A stretch of DNA of 64,000 nt, taken from contig JALNYU010000012.1 in assembly GCA_023229645.1 (NCBI GenBank), positions 65,852 through 129,851 of the forward strand. Direction: 5' to 3'. The notes below the pieces were generated by a model. The model saw nothing but the letters and a program-made list of their open reading frames with translations, ran no database searches and was not told the origin of the DNA. The first letter of the stretch is position 1. Each line of letters starts with the position of its first letter. Below are positions 17,694 through 26,175 of this stretch, piece after piece. Made by a program: the position numbers and the translations under genes. This stretch comes from Nevskia sp. GTDB taxonomy: Bacteria > Pseudomonadota > Gammaproteobacteria > Nevskiales > Nevskiaceae.

Positions 17694-17999
17694 CCGCTGA
17701 TTATGACGTCAACACTAAAATTAGAAGCAAGACGTTACAAGTGTTTTACACAGGCCCCCTTACCGCTGATTTATGCCGCTCAATGATCGGGTTTCAGCCT
17801 TCGGTACTACGCGCCCGACCTCACCGATTAACGCCAAACGGACTGCATACAAAATCTACATAATTGATTTAAATGAAAATCATCAAATTTACCCGGATTG
17901 CACACATCGACGTTGATTACCCCGGCATGCACCGGCATCTAAACGTCAGGTAACAACACACTATTCGGTAAATATTTGTGACAGCGCGCAGTCAGCGCA
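17694..17999. other. intergenic region upstream of phoB
   Basis: A 306-bp gap between the end of the membrane-anchored hydrolase gene and the start of phoB, A+T-rich around 17840-17910. It must carry the phoB promoter. A TTGTAAC-type half site is visible on the minus strand near 17740, but a second half site at Pho-box spacing is lacking, so I do not call one. Confidence 0.4.
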
Positions 18000-19415
18000 T
18001 CAATTTGCGTCACGCAATGTCCATCCGGCGGACGTCATGGCGTCTTCAATGCAGCGGTCAACCGCTCTTTCACCACGGAATGTCAGGTGCCCGCCCGGAT
18101 ACCACTGCACCGCTCGGCCCCAGTGTTGCGCCAGTTGCAGCGGCTGCGGTGGCAGGACGATACGGTCCGCCACACCCGCGAATATATGCAATCGTTCAGA
18201 CGCTAATTTCGGCGCCAGCGTCACCGGCGAAACTACTTGTAATAAGCGCCGGTAACGATCCTGGTCCAAGCCCTGCTCCGCGAAATACCGGCGATGCTGC
18301 GCCGGGATGTGTTGCCACAGCGTGCTGGCGAAGTCGCAAACTGGAATGCCGGCAACGACAAAATCCAACCCCGGTTCATGGCTGGCGAGCAACGCAGCGT
18401 TGTAGCCGCCGAGGCTGTAGCCAAGCACGCCGATTTTAGCGTCGGGCTCCTGCGCGCGAATCCAAGCGATGGTGCGCCGGAGATCCCAGAGCGTTTGGGT
18501 TTCGGCGTGTAATAAATCGAGCAAGTTGCCGTCGAGAAAGCGATCGCCGCTCTGCAGGCCACAACGCCGTGTGCCGTGTAGCGGTAAAGTCGGCAACACC
18601 ATATTGAGGCGATACCGTTGGTGTAACAGCGCTGGCGGGAACAGCCGCAGATCGAGAAACGGCATCCCCATGCGGTAGCCGTGTATGCACAGCAACCACG
18701 GGCGGCCCGGTTCCGAGCGCCGGAATAAATTGACGTTACAGGTTCGGTTCGCCGTATAACCGGGCCATAAGTCACCGCCGGGGAGTTCCGGCGTTGGGCT
18801 GTAGCCGCTGGCGAATTGCAGGTTCTGAAATTCGAACCCGGCGCCGCGCGCGGTAGTCAACCGCGGATCATCGGGGACGCCCGGCGCCGCGTGAAAGCCG
18901 GCCGGATCGTCAAAGGCGCCACGCTCGCCCAGCACCGCTTCCAACTTCAGGGCATCCCGGCACATGCGCTCAGCCGCGGCACCGCTGGGCACTTTTGCGA
19001 CCGCAACAAAGTAGCCGACAAGCGCTTCATCGAGCGCCGCTTTGGCGTAGGTCGCAGGATCGCGCCCTGGGTTCGGGGCGTTTGTCGTACTGCCGACGAC
19101 CAGCGCACTGCGGCCGGCGACAACAAAACACGCGGCCGAAGCCAGTGTCAGCAGCATGACCACGCCAAAGCCGCCGAACAGCAATGCTGGCAAGCTCAGC
19201 ACGACGCCAAGCAGCCCCCCCAGCGCCATGTATTGCGAGATTTTGCCCTCGCCCGGCCATAACAATGCCGAGGTGCCCGATGCTAATAGCAGCCCGCCGG
19301 GCAGCAGCGCGCAAATCAGCCAAGCGATGCCATGCGCGCCCAGCAGCCACGCTAAGCCGGTGATGATCGGCAGTAGCGCCGTCGGATCATATTGCCGCGG
19401 CGCTTCGACGCTCAT
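18000..19415 (-). CDS. membrane-anchored alpha/beta hydrolase
   Basis: A 471-residue protein. Its first 110 residues hold about three hydrophobic segments (LLPIITGLAWLLGAHGIAWL, YMALGGLLGVVLSLPALLFG, VVMLLTLASAACFVV). The rest is an alpha/beta hydrolase domain with oxyanion-hole region LLCIHGYRMG, nucleophile elbow GYSLGG, acidic residue in IFAGVADRIV and a late His in YPGGHLTF. The catalytic triad appears complete; the substrate is unknown. Its start overlaps the end of the FMN reductase gene by 4 bp, and it is the last gene of a four-gene minus-strand operon. Confidence 0.78.
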   Translation of the reverse strand: MSVEAPRQYDPTALLPIITGLAWLLGAHGIAWLICALLPGGLLLASGTSALLWPGEGKISQYMALGGLLGVVLSLPALLFGGFGVVMLLTLASAACFVVAGRSALVVGSTTNAPNPGRDPATYAKAALDEALVGYFVAVAKVPSGAAAERMCRDALKLEAVLGERGAFDDPAGFHAAPGVPDDPRLTTARGAGFEFQNLQFASGYSPTPELPGGDLWPGYTANRTCNVNLFRRSEPGRPWLLCIHGYRMGMPFLDLRLFPPALLHQRYRLNMVLPTLPLHGTRRCGLQSGDRFLDGNLLDLLHAETQTLWDLRRTIAWIRAQEPDAKIGVLGYSLGGYNAALLASHEPGLDFVVAGIPVCDFASTLWQHIPAQHRRYFAEQGLDQDRYRRLLQVVSPVTLAPKLASERLHIFAGVADRIVLPPQPLQLAQHWGRAVQWYPGGHLTFRGERAVDRCIEDAMTSAGWTLRDAN

Positions 19416-19999
19416 GCCGGTTGCGCCGCCGGCCAGATTTTCAAAACGTCCGCCACGCGCAGGCCAATCGCTTCGGCAGCCGCGCGCTGTTTGGGGTCTC
19501 GCAGGTCGCCATTTTCATCGAAGATTTTGCTCGACTCGCCAACCGGATATTGCTCCGGCAGCACCATGCAACCGAGCCGGCTGAGGACGGCGCGCAAATG
19601 TGACAGGCCCAGTGCGCCACCGAAAACGCCGGGCGAGGTCGACATCAAACCAACGACTTTATGCTTGAAGCAGATCATCGGCTTCTCCCCGGGTACCGCA
19701 CGTGTCGCCCAGTCGATCGCGTTTTTCAGCAGCGGCGTTACCGAGCCATTGTATTCAGGCGAGGCAATCAAGAAACCCTGATGCGCGATCAGCGTCGCTT
19801 TAAACCGCAGTACGGCGTCTGGCATGCCGTGCGCTTCGATGTCGGGATCGTACAACGGCATCGCATAGTCGGCCCAGTTTAAATAGGTGATCGCAACACC
19901 GGCAGCCTCGGCGCCGCGGGCTGCATTTCCAACCAGCAACCGGTTATAGGATGTATTACGTTGACTGCCAGAGAACGCGAGAATCTTAAATGGGGTCAT
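19412..19999 (-). CDS. NADPH-dependent FMN reductase family protein
   Basis: Flavodoxin-like fold reductase of 195 residues. FSGSQRNTSYNRLLV binds the FMN phosphate, and SPEYNGSVTPLLKNAIDW is the hallmark of the SsuE/ArsH-like NADPH:FMN reductase group. The ATG at 19999 overlaps the upstream membrane-protein stop (ATGA); a longer frame to 20080 would lie inside that gene. It could serve as quinone, chromate or azo reductase; the natural acceptor cannot be deduced. Confidence 0.88.
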   Translation of the reverse strand: MTPFKILAFSGSQRNTSYNRLLVGNAARGAEAAGVAITYLNWADYAMPLYDPDIEAHGMPDAVLRFKATLIAHQGFLIASPEYNGSVTPLLKNAIDWATRAVPGEKPMICFKHKVVGLMSTSPGVFGGALGLSHLRAVLSRLGCMVLPEQYPVGESSKIFDENGDLRDPKQRAAAEAIGLRVADVLKIWPAAQPA

Positions 20000-20295
20000 G
20001 GGCTTTGCAGCTGAGCGACAAGAATTTGCCAGAGCACCGGCAACGCAAGCACGACCAGCGCTTGTGCCGCCCAATGCCATACCAGCCTGCGTCGCAGTAG
20101 CAGGCTGGCGAGTCCGGAGATAAAAAAAAGCGAAATAAAACAGGCGGTAATGATCAGTACGCCGGGCAAGCCGGCCTGCATTTTTTCGGACGCGTTACGG
20201 TAGATCGCAAAGACTAGCGAGACAAAACCCATTGCAATCGTCATTGCCGCAGCGAACGCAGTAAGCGTTAAGTCGACAATCAGCAGGTATCTCAT
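19996..20295 (-). CDS. small membrane protein of unknown function
   Basis: Not recognised. The 99 residues contain three hydrophobic segments (LTLTAFAAAMTIAMGFVSLVFAI is split by the 20-residue limit here: LTLTAFAAAMTIAMGFVSL; VLIITACFISLFFISGLA; AALVVLALPVLW-like end). A short basic loop (LLRRRLVWHW) lies between the last two. It overlaps its neighbours by 4 bp at both ends, so it is expressed with the reductase and the small basic protein. Confidence 0.6.
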   Translation of the reverse strand: MRYLLIVDLTLTAFAAAMTIAMGFVSLVFAIYRNASEKMQAGLPGVLIITACFISLFFISGLASLLLRRRLVWHWAAQALVVLALPVLWQILVAQLQSP

Positions 20296-20591
20296 GCTGA
20301 CTTTTTACCTTTGGCGGCTTTCGCCGGGGTCCGTAAACCGAGCAAGGGCAACAGTTCGCGCAGTACTTTCGGCTGCAAACTTGCAGCCTGCATCAGCGTG
20401 GTGACGAAACTACGGGCGATGCGATCACGCGCTTTAAATACGCTGTCGACCATCGGAATGGCGCGGTCATTCATCACCGTCACTTGATCTTCCGGCCGCG
20501 CACCGAAGCGATAGCTCAACGTCAGCCGAACTTCGACCGGTTTGCGGCTGCGCGCTTTCGGTATGCTGCTGGCGGTCTTTTTCGCGGTCAT
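20292..20591 (-). CDS. small basic protein of unknown function
   Basis: Not recognised. About 99 residues, with Lys/Ala-rich tails at both ends (MTAKKTASSIPKARSRK and TPAKAAKGKKSA) and a short central domain. The ATG at 20591 is chosen; an in-frame ATG at 20603 overlaps the start of the divergent hydrolase gene by two bases. It is the first gene of the minus-strand operon, and its promoter must lie inside or across the divergent gene's 5' end. Confidence 0.55.
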   Translation of the reverse strand: MTAKKTASSIPKARSRKPVEVRLTLSYRFGARPEDQVTVMNDRAIPMVDSVFKARDRIARSFVTTLMQAASLQPKVLRELLPLLGLRTPAKAAKGKKSA

Positions 20592-20601
20592 CCCAGATTC
20601 C

Positions 20602-21525
20602 ATGGTCCAGCGGCTTGATACGGCTCCTCAAAACCTCGTGGTCTTTGCGCACGGCAAAGAGAGCGGCCCTTGGGGGACGAAAATCACTCACTTGGCGGCG
20701 ATCGCGCGCCGCCGTGGCTTTGAGGTTATGAGCCCGGATTATAGCCAGAGCCACGATCCGCGCGTGCGCATTGCACAATTGCTTGAACTGGCACCCGCCG
20801 CGCGACAAGCGCTGGTGCTTGTCGGCTCAAGCATGGGCGGGTATGTGTCGCTGCAAGCCTGCGCCGCGCTGCGGCCGCAAGCGCTGCTGTTGATGGCACC
20901 GGCGCTGTACTTCCCCGATTACGACGAAGACCCACCGCCGCCAGCGATCAACGCAATTGTCCACGGCTGGCATGATGACGTCGTTCCGGTCGAACGGGCG
21001 CTGCGTTATGCGGCGAAATATCGCGCTACGCTGCAGGTATTGAACGCTGGCCACACGCTAAACAACCAGCTCACGCCGTTGGCGCGGATCTTCGAAAATC
21101 TGCTCGACGATGCCCTGCTCGCCGGCGCCTACCGGCTCGCGCGGTACGGCATTACCGCCCCAAACAGCGAGTTTGCCGTATCGATCGACCGCCTTGATTC
21201 GATAGCCGACGCCCGGCTGCAAAATAACTGCGGCGTTCAGCACAACTGGGCCATCGTCACTGCCTGCAACCCCGCCGGCGCAGCGCAAAGCGCAGCCCTC
21301 AATGCGCCGCTAATCGCCGCCTTGCGCGAACAGGTCGCCGCCGCAGGTCTGCGGTTTCATCCGGCCGCCGGTCACGATCCCGCTGGCCAATGGCCAGCCG
21401 AAACCAGCCTGCTGATCTGCGACCCGCCGTCCGGCTGGGCCGAAACACTCGGGCGTGAGTTCGATCAAAACGCGATCGTCCGCGGCCAACTTGGCCAGGC
21501 GCCAGAACTCGTCTGGTTGCGCTAG
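20602..21525 (+). CDS. fusion of a YqiA-like alpha/beta hydrolase and a DUF3293 domain
   Basis: A 307-residue protein in two parts. Residues 1 to about 175 form a small alpha/beta hydrolase (LVVFAHGKESGPWGTKITHL, nucleophile GSSMGGY, AIVHGWHDDVVPVE, His in NAGHTLNNQL). Residues from about 178 form a DUF3293-like domain (AYRLARYGITAP, NWAIVTACNPAG, AAGHDPAGQWP, FDQNAIVRG). One uninterrupted frame joins them. The ATG at 20602 follows the divergent start by one base; a longer frame to 20542 would overlap the small basic gene. The hydrolase is likely an esterase; the DUF3293 role is unknown. Confidence 0.8.
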   Translation: MVQRLDTAPQNLVVFAHGKESGPWGTKITHLAAIARRRGFEVMSPDYSQSHDPRVRIAQLLELAPAARQALVLVGSSMGGYVSLQACAALRPQALLLMAPALYFPDYDEDPPPPAINAIVHGWHDDVVPVERALRYAAKYRATLQVLNAGHTLNNQLTPLARIFENLLDDALLAGAYRLARYGITAPNSEFAVSIDRLDSIADARLQNNCGVQHNWAIVTACNPAGAAQSAALNAPLIAALREQVAAAGLRFHPAAGHDPAGQWPAETSLLICDPPSGWAETLGREFDQNAIVRGQLGQAPELVWLR

Positions 21526-21564
21526 GAGCTGTTAACACGGTGCCGCGCAGCGGCTACTGCTGCG

Positions 21565-22017
21565 TTAATCAGCAGCAATTGGGTCCGGCATGTAAACGGC
21601 AAGGAATTCCGGTGGTTGCCGCCGCGGCTTACCGGTTTTCATATCGACGCACACCCACAGCGTGCGTGCGCGCATCACGGTGCGGCCGTCCGCCGGGCGG
21701 ATCACTTGATACGCGCGCCACATGCCGAGGCGGCCGTCGTTCTCATCGATCCAGGTCCCCACTGCTAAGGTCTCGCCTGCAAACGTCGCCGCCATGTATT
21801 CCAGCTCGTGCCGCCGCACCACGCAGCCGGCGTTCAACTCGCGATACCGTTCGATCGACATGCCGAGCGCGTGTGAGTGCCCCCACGCTGCGGCTTCGAG
21901 CCAGCCCAGATAAACGACGTTATTGGTGTGCCCCATCGCGTCCGTATCTTCCGGACGAACCACCAGTGTGTTGACGAACGGCCTGGGATGCTCCCACTGC
22001 AACGCGATTTCGCTCAT
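21565..22017 (-). CDS. hotdog-fold acyl-CoA thioesterase (4HBT family)
   Basis: A 150-residue single hotdog domain. VRPEDTDAMGHTNNVVYLGWL contains the catalytic Asp/His region of 4-hydroxybenzoyl-CoA thioesterase/YbgC-type enzymes, followed by the long helix and FAGETLAVGTWI. It hydrolyses an acyl-CoA to free acid and CoA in the cytoplasm; chain length is unknown. It is convergent with the hydrolase-DUF3293 gene and divergent from rrf2-suf. Confidence 0.88.
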   Translation of the reverse strand: MSEIALQWEHPRPFVNTLVVRPEDTDAMGHTNNVVYLGWLEAAAWGHSHALGMSIERYRELNAGCVVRRHELEYMAATFAGETLAVGTWIDENDGRLGMWRAYQVIRPADGRTVMRARTLWVCVDMKTGKPRRQPPEFLAVYMPDPIAAD

Positions 22018-22102
22018 GGATCCGGTCTAGTGCACTTGGTCCGCCATGCTAGCGCAGTCAGCGGCGTTGTTTGCGCGCCGCGCCTAGGATTTTGAATTGC
22101 AC

Positions 22103-22108
22103 TATAAT
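22103..22108 (+). promoter_or_regulatory. -10 box of the suf operon promoter
   Basis: TATAAT lies about 32 bp before the GTG of the Rrf2 regulator, with an AT-containing extension upstream. No good -35 box stands at 16-18 bp, which is common for activated or repressed promoters. It overlaps the left edge of the palindrome described next. Confidence 0.55.
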
Positions 22109-22130
22109 CGGGACTAAATCGGTCTGATAT
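22104..22130 (+). promoter_or_regulatory. IscR type-1-like operator at the suf promoter
   Basis: The core GACTAAATCGGTC, flanked by ATA on the left and TAT on the right, resembles the type-1 IscR/Rrf2 site (ATA-GACT-AT-rich-AGTC-TAT), with a mismatch in the right half (GGTC for AGTC). It overlaps the -10 box and precedes an Rrf2-family Fe-S regulator gene, so cluster-dependent autoregulation is likely. Confidence 0.55.
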
Positions 22131-22139
22131 GGCATTCCC

Positions 22140-22613
22140 GTGCTCAAATTATCGAAGCTGACGGACTACGGCACTTTACTGATGACAACGCTCGCAGCGG
22201 CGCCGGAAAGCGTTCGTAATGCACAAGAATTGGCGACGGAAACCCACGTCTCTGCGCCAACCGTAGCCAAACTACTGAAATTATTAGTCCGCGGCGGCTT
22301 GGTTGAGTCGACGCGCGGCGCGCATGGCGGCTATCGCCTCGCCCGAGCGCCGGAAAAAATCACCGTTGCCGAAGTCGTACGCGCGCTGGAAGGCCCGATC
22401 GCGCTAACTGCCTGCTCCGTACACGGCGGCGGCTGCGGCATCGAAGAAAGCTGCGCCGCACGCGTCAATTGGCGCGTGATCAACGACGCCGTCAAACAAG
22501 CCTTGGAAGGCGTTACGCTGGCCGAAATGGCCGCCCCGCTGCGCAGCCTGCTGCGTACGCGCACCGCGATCCAACCGCCCCCTCTCAATGAATTTCCGCT
22601 CACGCGGTTTTGA
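22140..22613 (+). CDS. Rrf2-family SUF system regulator
   Basis: Transcription regulator of 157 residues with an N-terminal winged helix (MLKLSKLTDYGTLLM; VSAPTVAKLLKLLVRGGLVE; GAHGGYRLA) and three cysteines C92, C99 and C105 placed for a 2Fe-2S cluster, as in the gammaproteobacterial SUF regulator and IscR. Translation begins at GTG (22140); the only nearby upstream ATG (22129) is out of frame. It is the first gene of rrf2-sufBCDS, 22 bp before sufB, and probably represses the operon when it holds a cluster. Confidence 0.92.
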   Translation: MLKLSKLTDYGTLLMTTLAAAPESVRNAQELATETHVSAPTVAKLLKLLVRGGLVESTRGAHGGYRLARAPEKITVAEVVRALEGPIALTACSVHGGGCGIEESCAARVNWRVINDAVKQALEGVTLAEMAAPLRSLLRTRTAIQPPPLNEFPLTRF

Positions 22614-22635
22614 GCCCTACCGGGATAGCAATAGC

Positions 22636-24099
22636 ATGGCAGCCAATCCGCAAGACATCACTGAACTGGTCCGCAGCCGCAACGTTTACAGCGCCGGCTT
22701 TATTACCGATATCGAGTCGGACAAAGTGCCGCCCGGCCTGTCGGAAGACGTTATTCGCCTCATTTCGGCCAAGAAAGAAGAGCCGCAGTGGCTGCTCGAC
22801 TTCCGCCTGAAAGCGTATCGGCGCTGGCTGAAGATGACGGAACCGAAATGGGCGCACGTCGAGTTTGCGCCGATCGACTACCAGTCGATCTCGTACTATT
22901 CGCAGCCGAAATCGATGAAAGACGGCCCGAAATCGCTGGCCGACGTTGATCCGAAACTGCTCGAAACATATTCCAAACTCGGTATTCCGCTACGCGAACA
23001 GGAAATGTTGGCTGGCGTGCAGAACGTTGCGGTTGATGTCGTGTTCGACTCCGTCTCGGTTGCCACCACGTTCAAAAGCAAGCTGCGCGAAGCAGGCGTG
23101 ATTTTCTGCCCGCTTTCGGAAGCCGTAGCTTCACATCCGGAATTGGTGCAGAAATATCTCGGCAGCGTCGTGCCGTTTGGCGATAACTTCTACGCCGCGT
23201 TGAATTCGGCGGTGTTCACCGAAGGCTCTTTCGTCTTCATCCCGAAGGGCGTGCGCTGCCCGATGGAGCTGAGCACGTACTTCCGCATTAACGAGCGCAA
23301 CACCGGCCAGTTCGAGCGCACGTTGATCATCTGCGAAGAAGGCGCTTCGGTGTCCTATCTCGAAGGCTGCACGGCGCCGCAGCGGGATGAAAATCAGCTG
23401 CACGCAGCGGTGGTTGAACTCGTTGCGCTGGACGACGCGGTCATCAAATACTCGACAGTGCAGAACTGGTACCCCGGCGATGAAGAAGGCCGCGGCGGTA
23501 TTTATAACTTCGTCACCAAGCGCGGCGATTGCCGCGGTCCGCGCTCGAAAATTTCCTGGACGCAAGTTGAAACCGGCTCGGCGATTACCTGGAAATATCC
23601 GAGCTGTATCCTCCGTGGCGATGATTCGGTCGGCGAATTTTATTCAGTAGCACTGACCAATCACCGGCAGCAGGCCGATACCGGCACCAAGATGATTCAC
23701 GTCGGCAAGAACACCAAGTCGACCATCATCTCGAAAGGCATTGCCGCCGGCCACGGTCAGCAAAGCTATCGCGGCCTCGTCCGGGTGTTGGAATCAGCGA
23801 CCGGCGCCCGTAATTACACGCAGTGCGACAGCCTGCTGATCGGCAGCCATTGCGGCGCGCACACCTTCCCCTACACCGAAGTGCGCAACCCCAGCGCCCG
23901 CCTTGAGCACGAGGCAACGACGTCGAAGATTGCCGAAGACCAGCTCTACTACTGCCGTGCGCGCGGCATCGGCGAGGAAGAAGCGGTCGGCATGATCGTC
24001 AACGGCTTTTGTAAAGACGTTTTCAAAGAGCTACCGATGGAATTCGCCGTCGAAGCCCAGAAGCTGCTCGCGGTTTCGCTCGAAGGCGCTGTGGGATGA
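22636..24099 (+). CDS. sufB: Fe-S cluster scaffold component SufB
   Basis: SufB forms the SufBC2D scaffold on which Fe-S clusters are assembled under stress. The 487 residues begin MAANPQDITELVRSRNVYSAGF, with the family core FIPKGVRCPMELSTYFRIN, EGCTAPQRDENQLHAAVVEL and RNYTQCDSLLIG, and end in the helical SufB tail. The start at 22636 is chosen by family length; the open frame 16 codons upstream overlaps the rrf2 end. Confidence 0.97.
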   Translation: MAANPQDITELVRSRNVYSAGFITDIESDKVPPGLSEDVIRLISAKKEEPQWLLDFRLKAYRRWLKMTEPKWAHVEFAPIDYQSISYYSQPKSMKDGPKSLADVDPKLLETYSKLGIPLREQEMLAGVQNVAVDVVFDSVSVATTFKSKLREAGVIFCPLSEAVASHPELVQKYLGSVVPFGDNFYAALNSAVFTEGSFVFIPKGVRCPMELSTYFRINERNTGQFERTLIICEEGASVSYLEGCTAPQRDENQLHAAVVELVALDDAVIKYSTVQNWYPGDEEGRGGIYNFVTKRGDCRGPRSKISWTQVETGSAITWKYPSCILRGDDSVGEFYSVALTNHRQQADTGTKMIHVGKNTKSTIISKGIAAGHGQQSYRGLVRVLESATGARNYTQCDSLLIGSHCGAHTFPYTEVRNPSARLEHEATTSKIAEDQLYYCRARGIGEEEAVGMIVNGFCKDVFKELPMEFAVEAQKLLAVSLEGAVG

Positions 24100-24187
24100 A
24101 CCCGCGCCGCATTACGCGTGCTGCCATGGACGCAGCGCGTGCATCCCGGAAATGGTCTTCTGTAATTAATTCAAAGTGAATTTAGAT

Positions 24188-24934
24188 ATGTTGCTAGAAA
24201 TCAAAAACCTACACGCCCGCGTCGAAACCAAAGAGATTCTCAAAGGCCTCGACCTGACCGTTAAGGCTGGCGAAGTGCACGCGATCATGGGCCCGAACGG
24301 CGCCGGAAAATCGACGTTATCGCACGTCATCGCCGGCCGCGAAGGGTATGCGGTGACCGACGGCGAAGTTTTGTTCAACGGCAAGAATCTGCTCGAACTA
24401 GAACCGGAAGCCCGCGCCTGCGAAGGCATTTTCCTCGGCTTTCAATACCCGGTGGAAATTCCCGGCGTCAGCAATATCACGCTGTTAAAAGCCGCCTTAA
24501 ACGCGCGCCGGAAATATCGCGGCGAGAAGGAGATCGAACCGGGCGACTTCCTGGCCTGGGTTCGCGACCGCGCCAAACTGGTCAAGATCGACCCGAAAAT
24601 GCTGTCGCGCGGCGTTAACGAAGGTTTTTCCGGCGGCGAGAAAAAGCGCAACGAAATCTTGCAGATGCTGATTCTGCAGCCAACGCTGATGATTCTCGAC
24701 GAAACCGACTCGGGCCTCGACATCGACGCGCTGCGGATCGTCGCCGACGGCATTAACACCATGCGCGCACCGGAACGCGCGACGATCCTCGTCACCCACT
24801 ACCAGCGCCTGCTCGACTACGTACAGCCGGATTTTGTCCATGTACTGGCGGGCGGCCGCATTGTAAAAAGCGGCGGCCCGGAGTTGGCGAAAGAGCTGGA
24901 AGACAAGGGCTACGGCTGGCTGGAAGCGGCGTAA
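24188..24934 (+). CDS. sufC: Fe-S assembly ATPase SufC
   Basis: ABC-type ATPase of 248 residues that drives the conformational change of the SufBCD scaffold. It has Walker A GPNGAGKST, Q-loop region GFQYPVEIPG, signature FSGGEKKRNEI (the SufC form), Walker B LMILDETDSGLDIDAL and the His switch in LVTHYQRLL. The ATG at 24188 gives the standard N-terminus MLLEIKNLHARV; an in-frame GTG four codons upstream is less likely. The gap to sufB is 88 bp, larger than between other suf genes, with no separate gene in it. Confidence 0.96.
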   Translation: MLLEIKNLHARVETKEILKGLDLTVKAGEVHAIMGPNGAGKSTLSHVIAGREGYAVTDGEVLFNGKNLLELEPEARACEGIFLGFQYPVEIPGVSNITLLKAALNARRKYRGEKEIEPGDFLAWVRDRAKLVKIDPKMLSRGVNEGFSGGEKKRNEILQMLILQPTLMILDETDSGLDIDALRIVADGINTMRAPERATILVTHYQRLLDYVQPDFVHVLAGGRIVKSGGPELAKELEDKGYGWLEAA

Positions 24935-24939
24935 CGCAT

Positions 24940-26175
24940 ATGTCTTTAAGCACTTACACCGAACGTTTTGAGCGCTTTGCGGCAACGCTACCCGCGGCCG
25001 AACAGCAGCAACGACAGGCGCAGTTCGCGCGCTTTCTGAGTAGCGGATTCCCGACGCGGGCGCTCGAAGAGTGGCGTTACACCGATCTCAGCACCTACGC
25101 GGACCGCGATTACAGCCTCGGCGAGGCGCTGCCCTCGAACGTTGCCAGCGAATGCTTGGCCGACGCCGAGCGCGTGGTTTACGTCAACGGTGTGCTGAAT
25201 ACCGAATTGAGCACGACCAGCCGCTGGCACGCCGCAGTCGATGCGCCGAAAACCTTGCGCGACGGGCTGATCGCGCTAAACGCGGCCTTTGCGCGTGGCG
25301 GCCTCAATCTCCAACTGCCGAAAAATGAGCGGCTTGCCGCGCCGCTGCAGGTGCTGCTCGTGTCACGCGCCGAAAGCAGCGCAGTGATGAGCCACCAATG
25401 CCATCGCATCGAACTCGGTGAGAACGCCGAAGCGACGGTGCTGCTGCAGTTCGTCGGCAATGGCGGCGAACGGTTGGCGACGCATGTGATCGACATTACG
25501 CTTGCTGCTGGCGCAAAGCTGCAGCTCTATCGCCTGCAAGACGAGGGCAGCGGCGCGACACTGATTACCCAAGTCGAAGTGCAGCAAGCACGGGGTAGCC
25601 AGCTGCGCGCGCTGACGATCGATCTTGGCGCTGCCTTCGTTCGTCATGATTTCTCGACCGATCTCGCCGGCCCCGGCGCCGATGCCGAAATTTCCGGCCT
25701 GTATGCGCCGCGCGGCACCGCCCACATCGACAACCACACGCGTGCCGTGCACAGCGCGCCGCATTGCCGCAGCCGCTCACACTACCGCGGCATCATCGAT
25801 GAACGCGCGCGCGCCGTTTTCAACGGCAAAGTGCTGGTGCAGCCGGATGCGCAAAAAACCGATTCCGAGCAGCGCATCGCCAACTTGTTGCTATCACGCC
25901 GAGCGGAGGTCAACGCCAAACCCGAACTCGAAATTTACGCGGATGACGTTAAATGCGCGCACGGCGCAACCGTCGGCCAGCTCGACGAAACCGCGCTTGG
26001 CTATTTGCGTAGCCGCGGGATTCCGCAAGACGCCGCCCGGGCGTTGTTGTTGCGCGCGTTTGCCGTCGAAATTCTTGATCGTATTACCTGGCCGGCACTG
26101 GCGGCGCGTGTGGCCGCAGGGATGAATCTGCCCAGCGAAATGCCGCTGGCGTCCCTGGACGAGGTGATGGCATGA
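24940..26175 (+). CDS. sufD: Fe-S assembly protein SufD
   Basis: SufD, paralogue of SufB and partner in SufBC2D, is needed for iron entry into the scaffold. The 411 residues include the N-terminal RALEEWRYTDLS, the beta-helix core and the C-terminal ASATVGQLDETALGYLRSRG-type helix region (here HGATVGQLDETALGYLRSRG), with the invariant late His in KCAHGATVG. It begins five bases after the sufC stop and overlaps sufS by 4 bp. Confidence 0.95.
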   Translation: MSLSTYTERFERFAATLPAAEQQQRQAQFARFLSSGFPTRALEEWRYTDLSTYADRDYSLGEALPSNVASECLADAERVVYVNGVLNTELSTTSRWHAAVDAPKTLRDGLIALNAAFARGGLNLQLPKNERLAAPLQVLLVSRAESSAVMSHQCHRIELGENAEATVLLQFVGNGGERLATHVIDITLAAGAKLQLYRLQDEGSGATLITQVEVQQARGSQLRALTIDLGAAFVRHDFSTDLAGPGADAEISGLYAPRGTAHIDNHTRAVHSAPHCRSRSHYRGIIDERARAVFNGKVLVQPDAQKTDSEQRIANLLLSRRAEVNAKPELEIYADDVKCAHGATVGQLDETALGYLRSRGIPQDAARALLLRAFAVEILDRITWPALAARVAAGMNLPSEMPLASLDEVMA

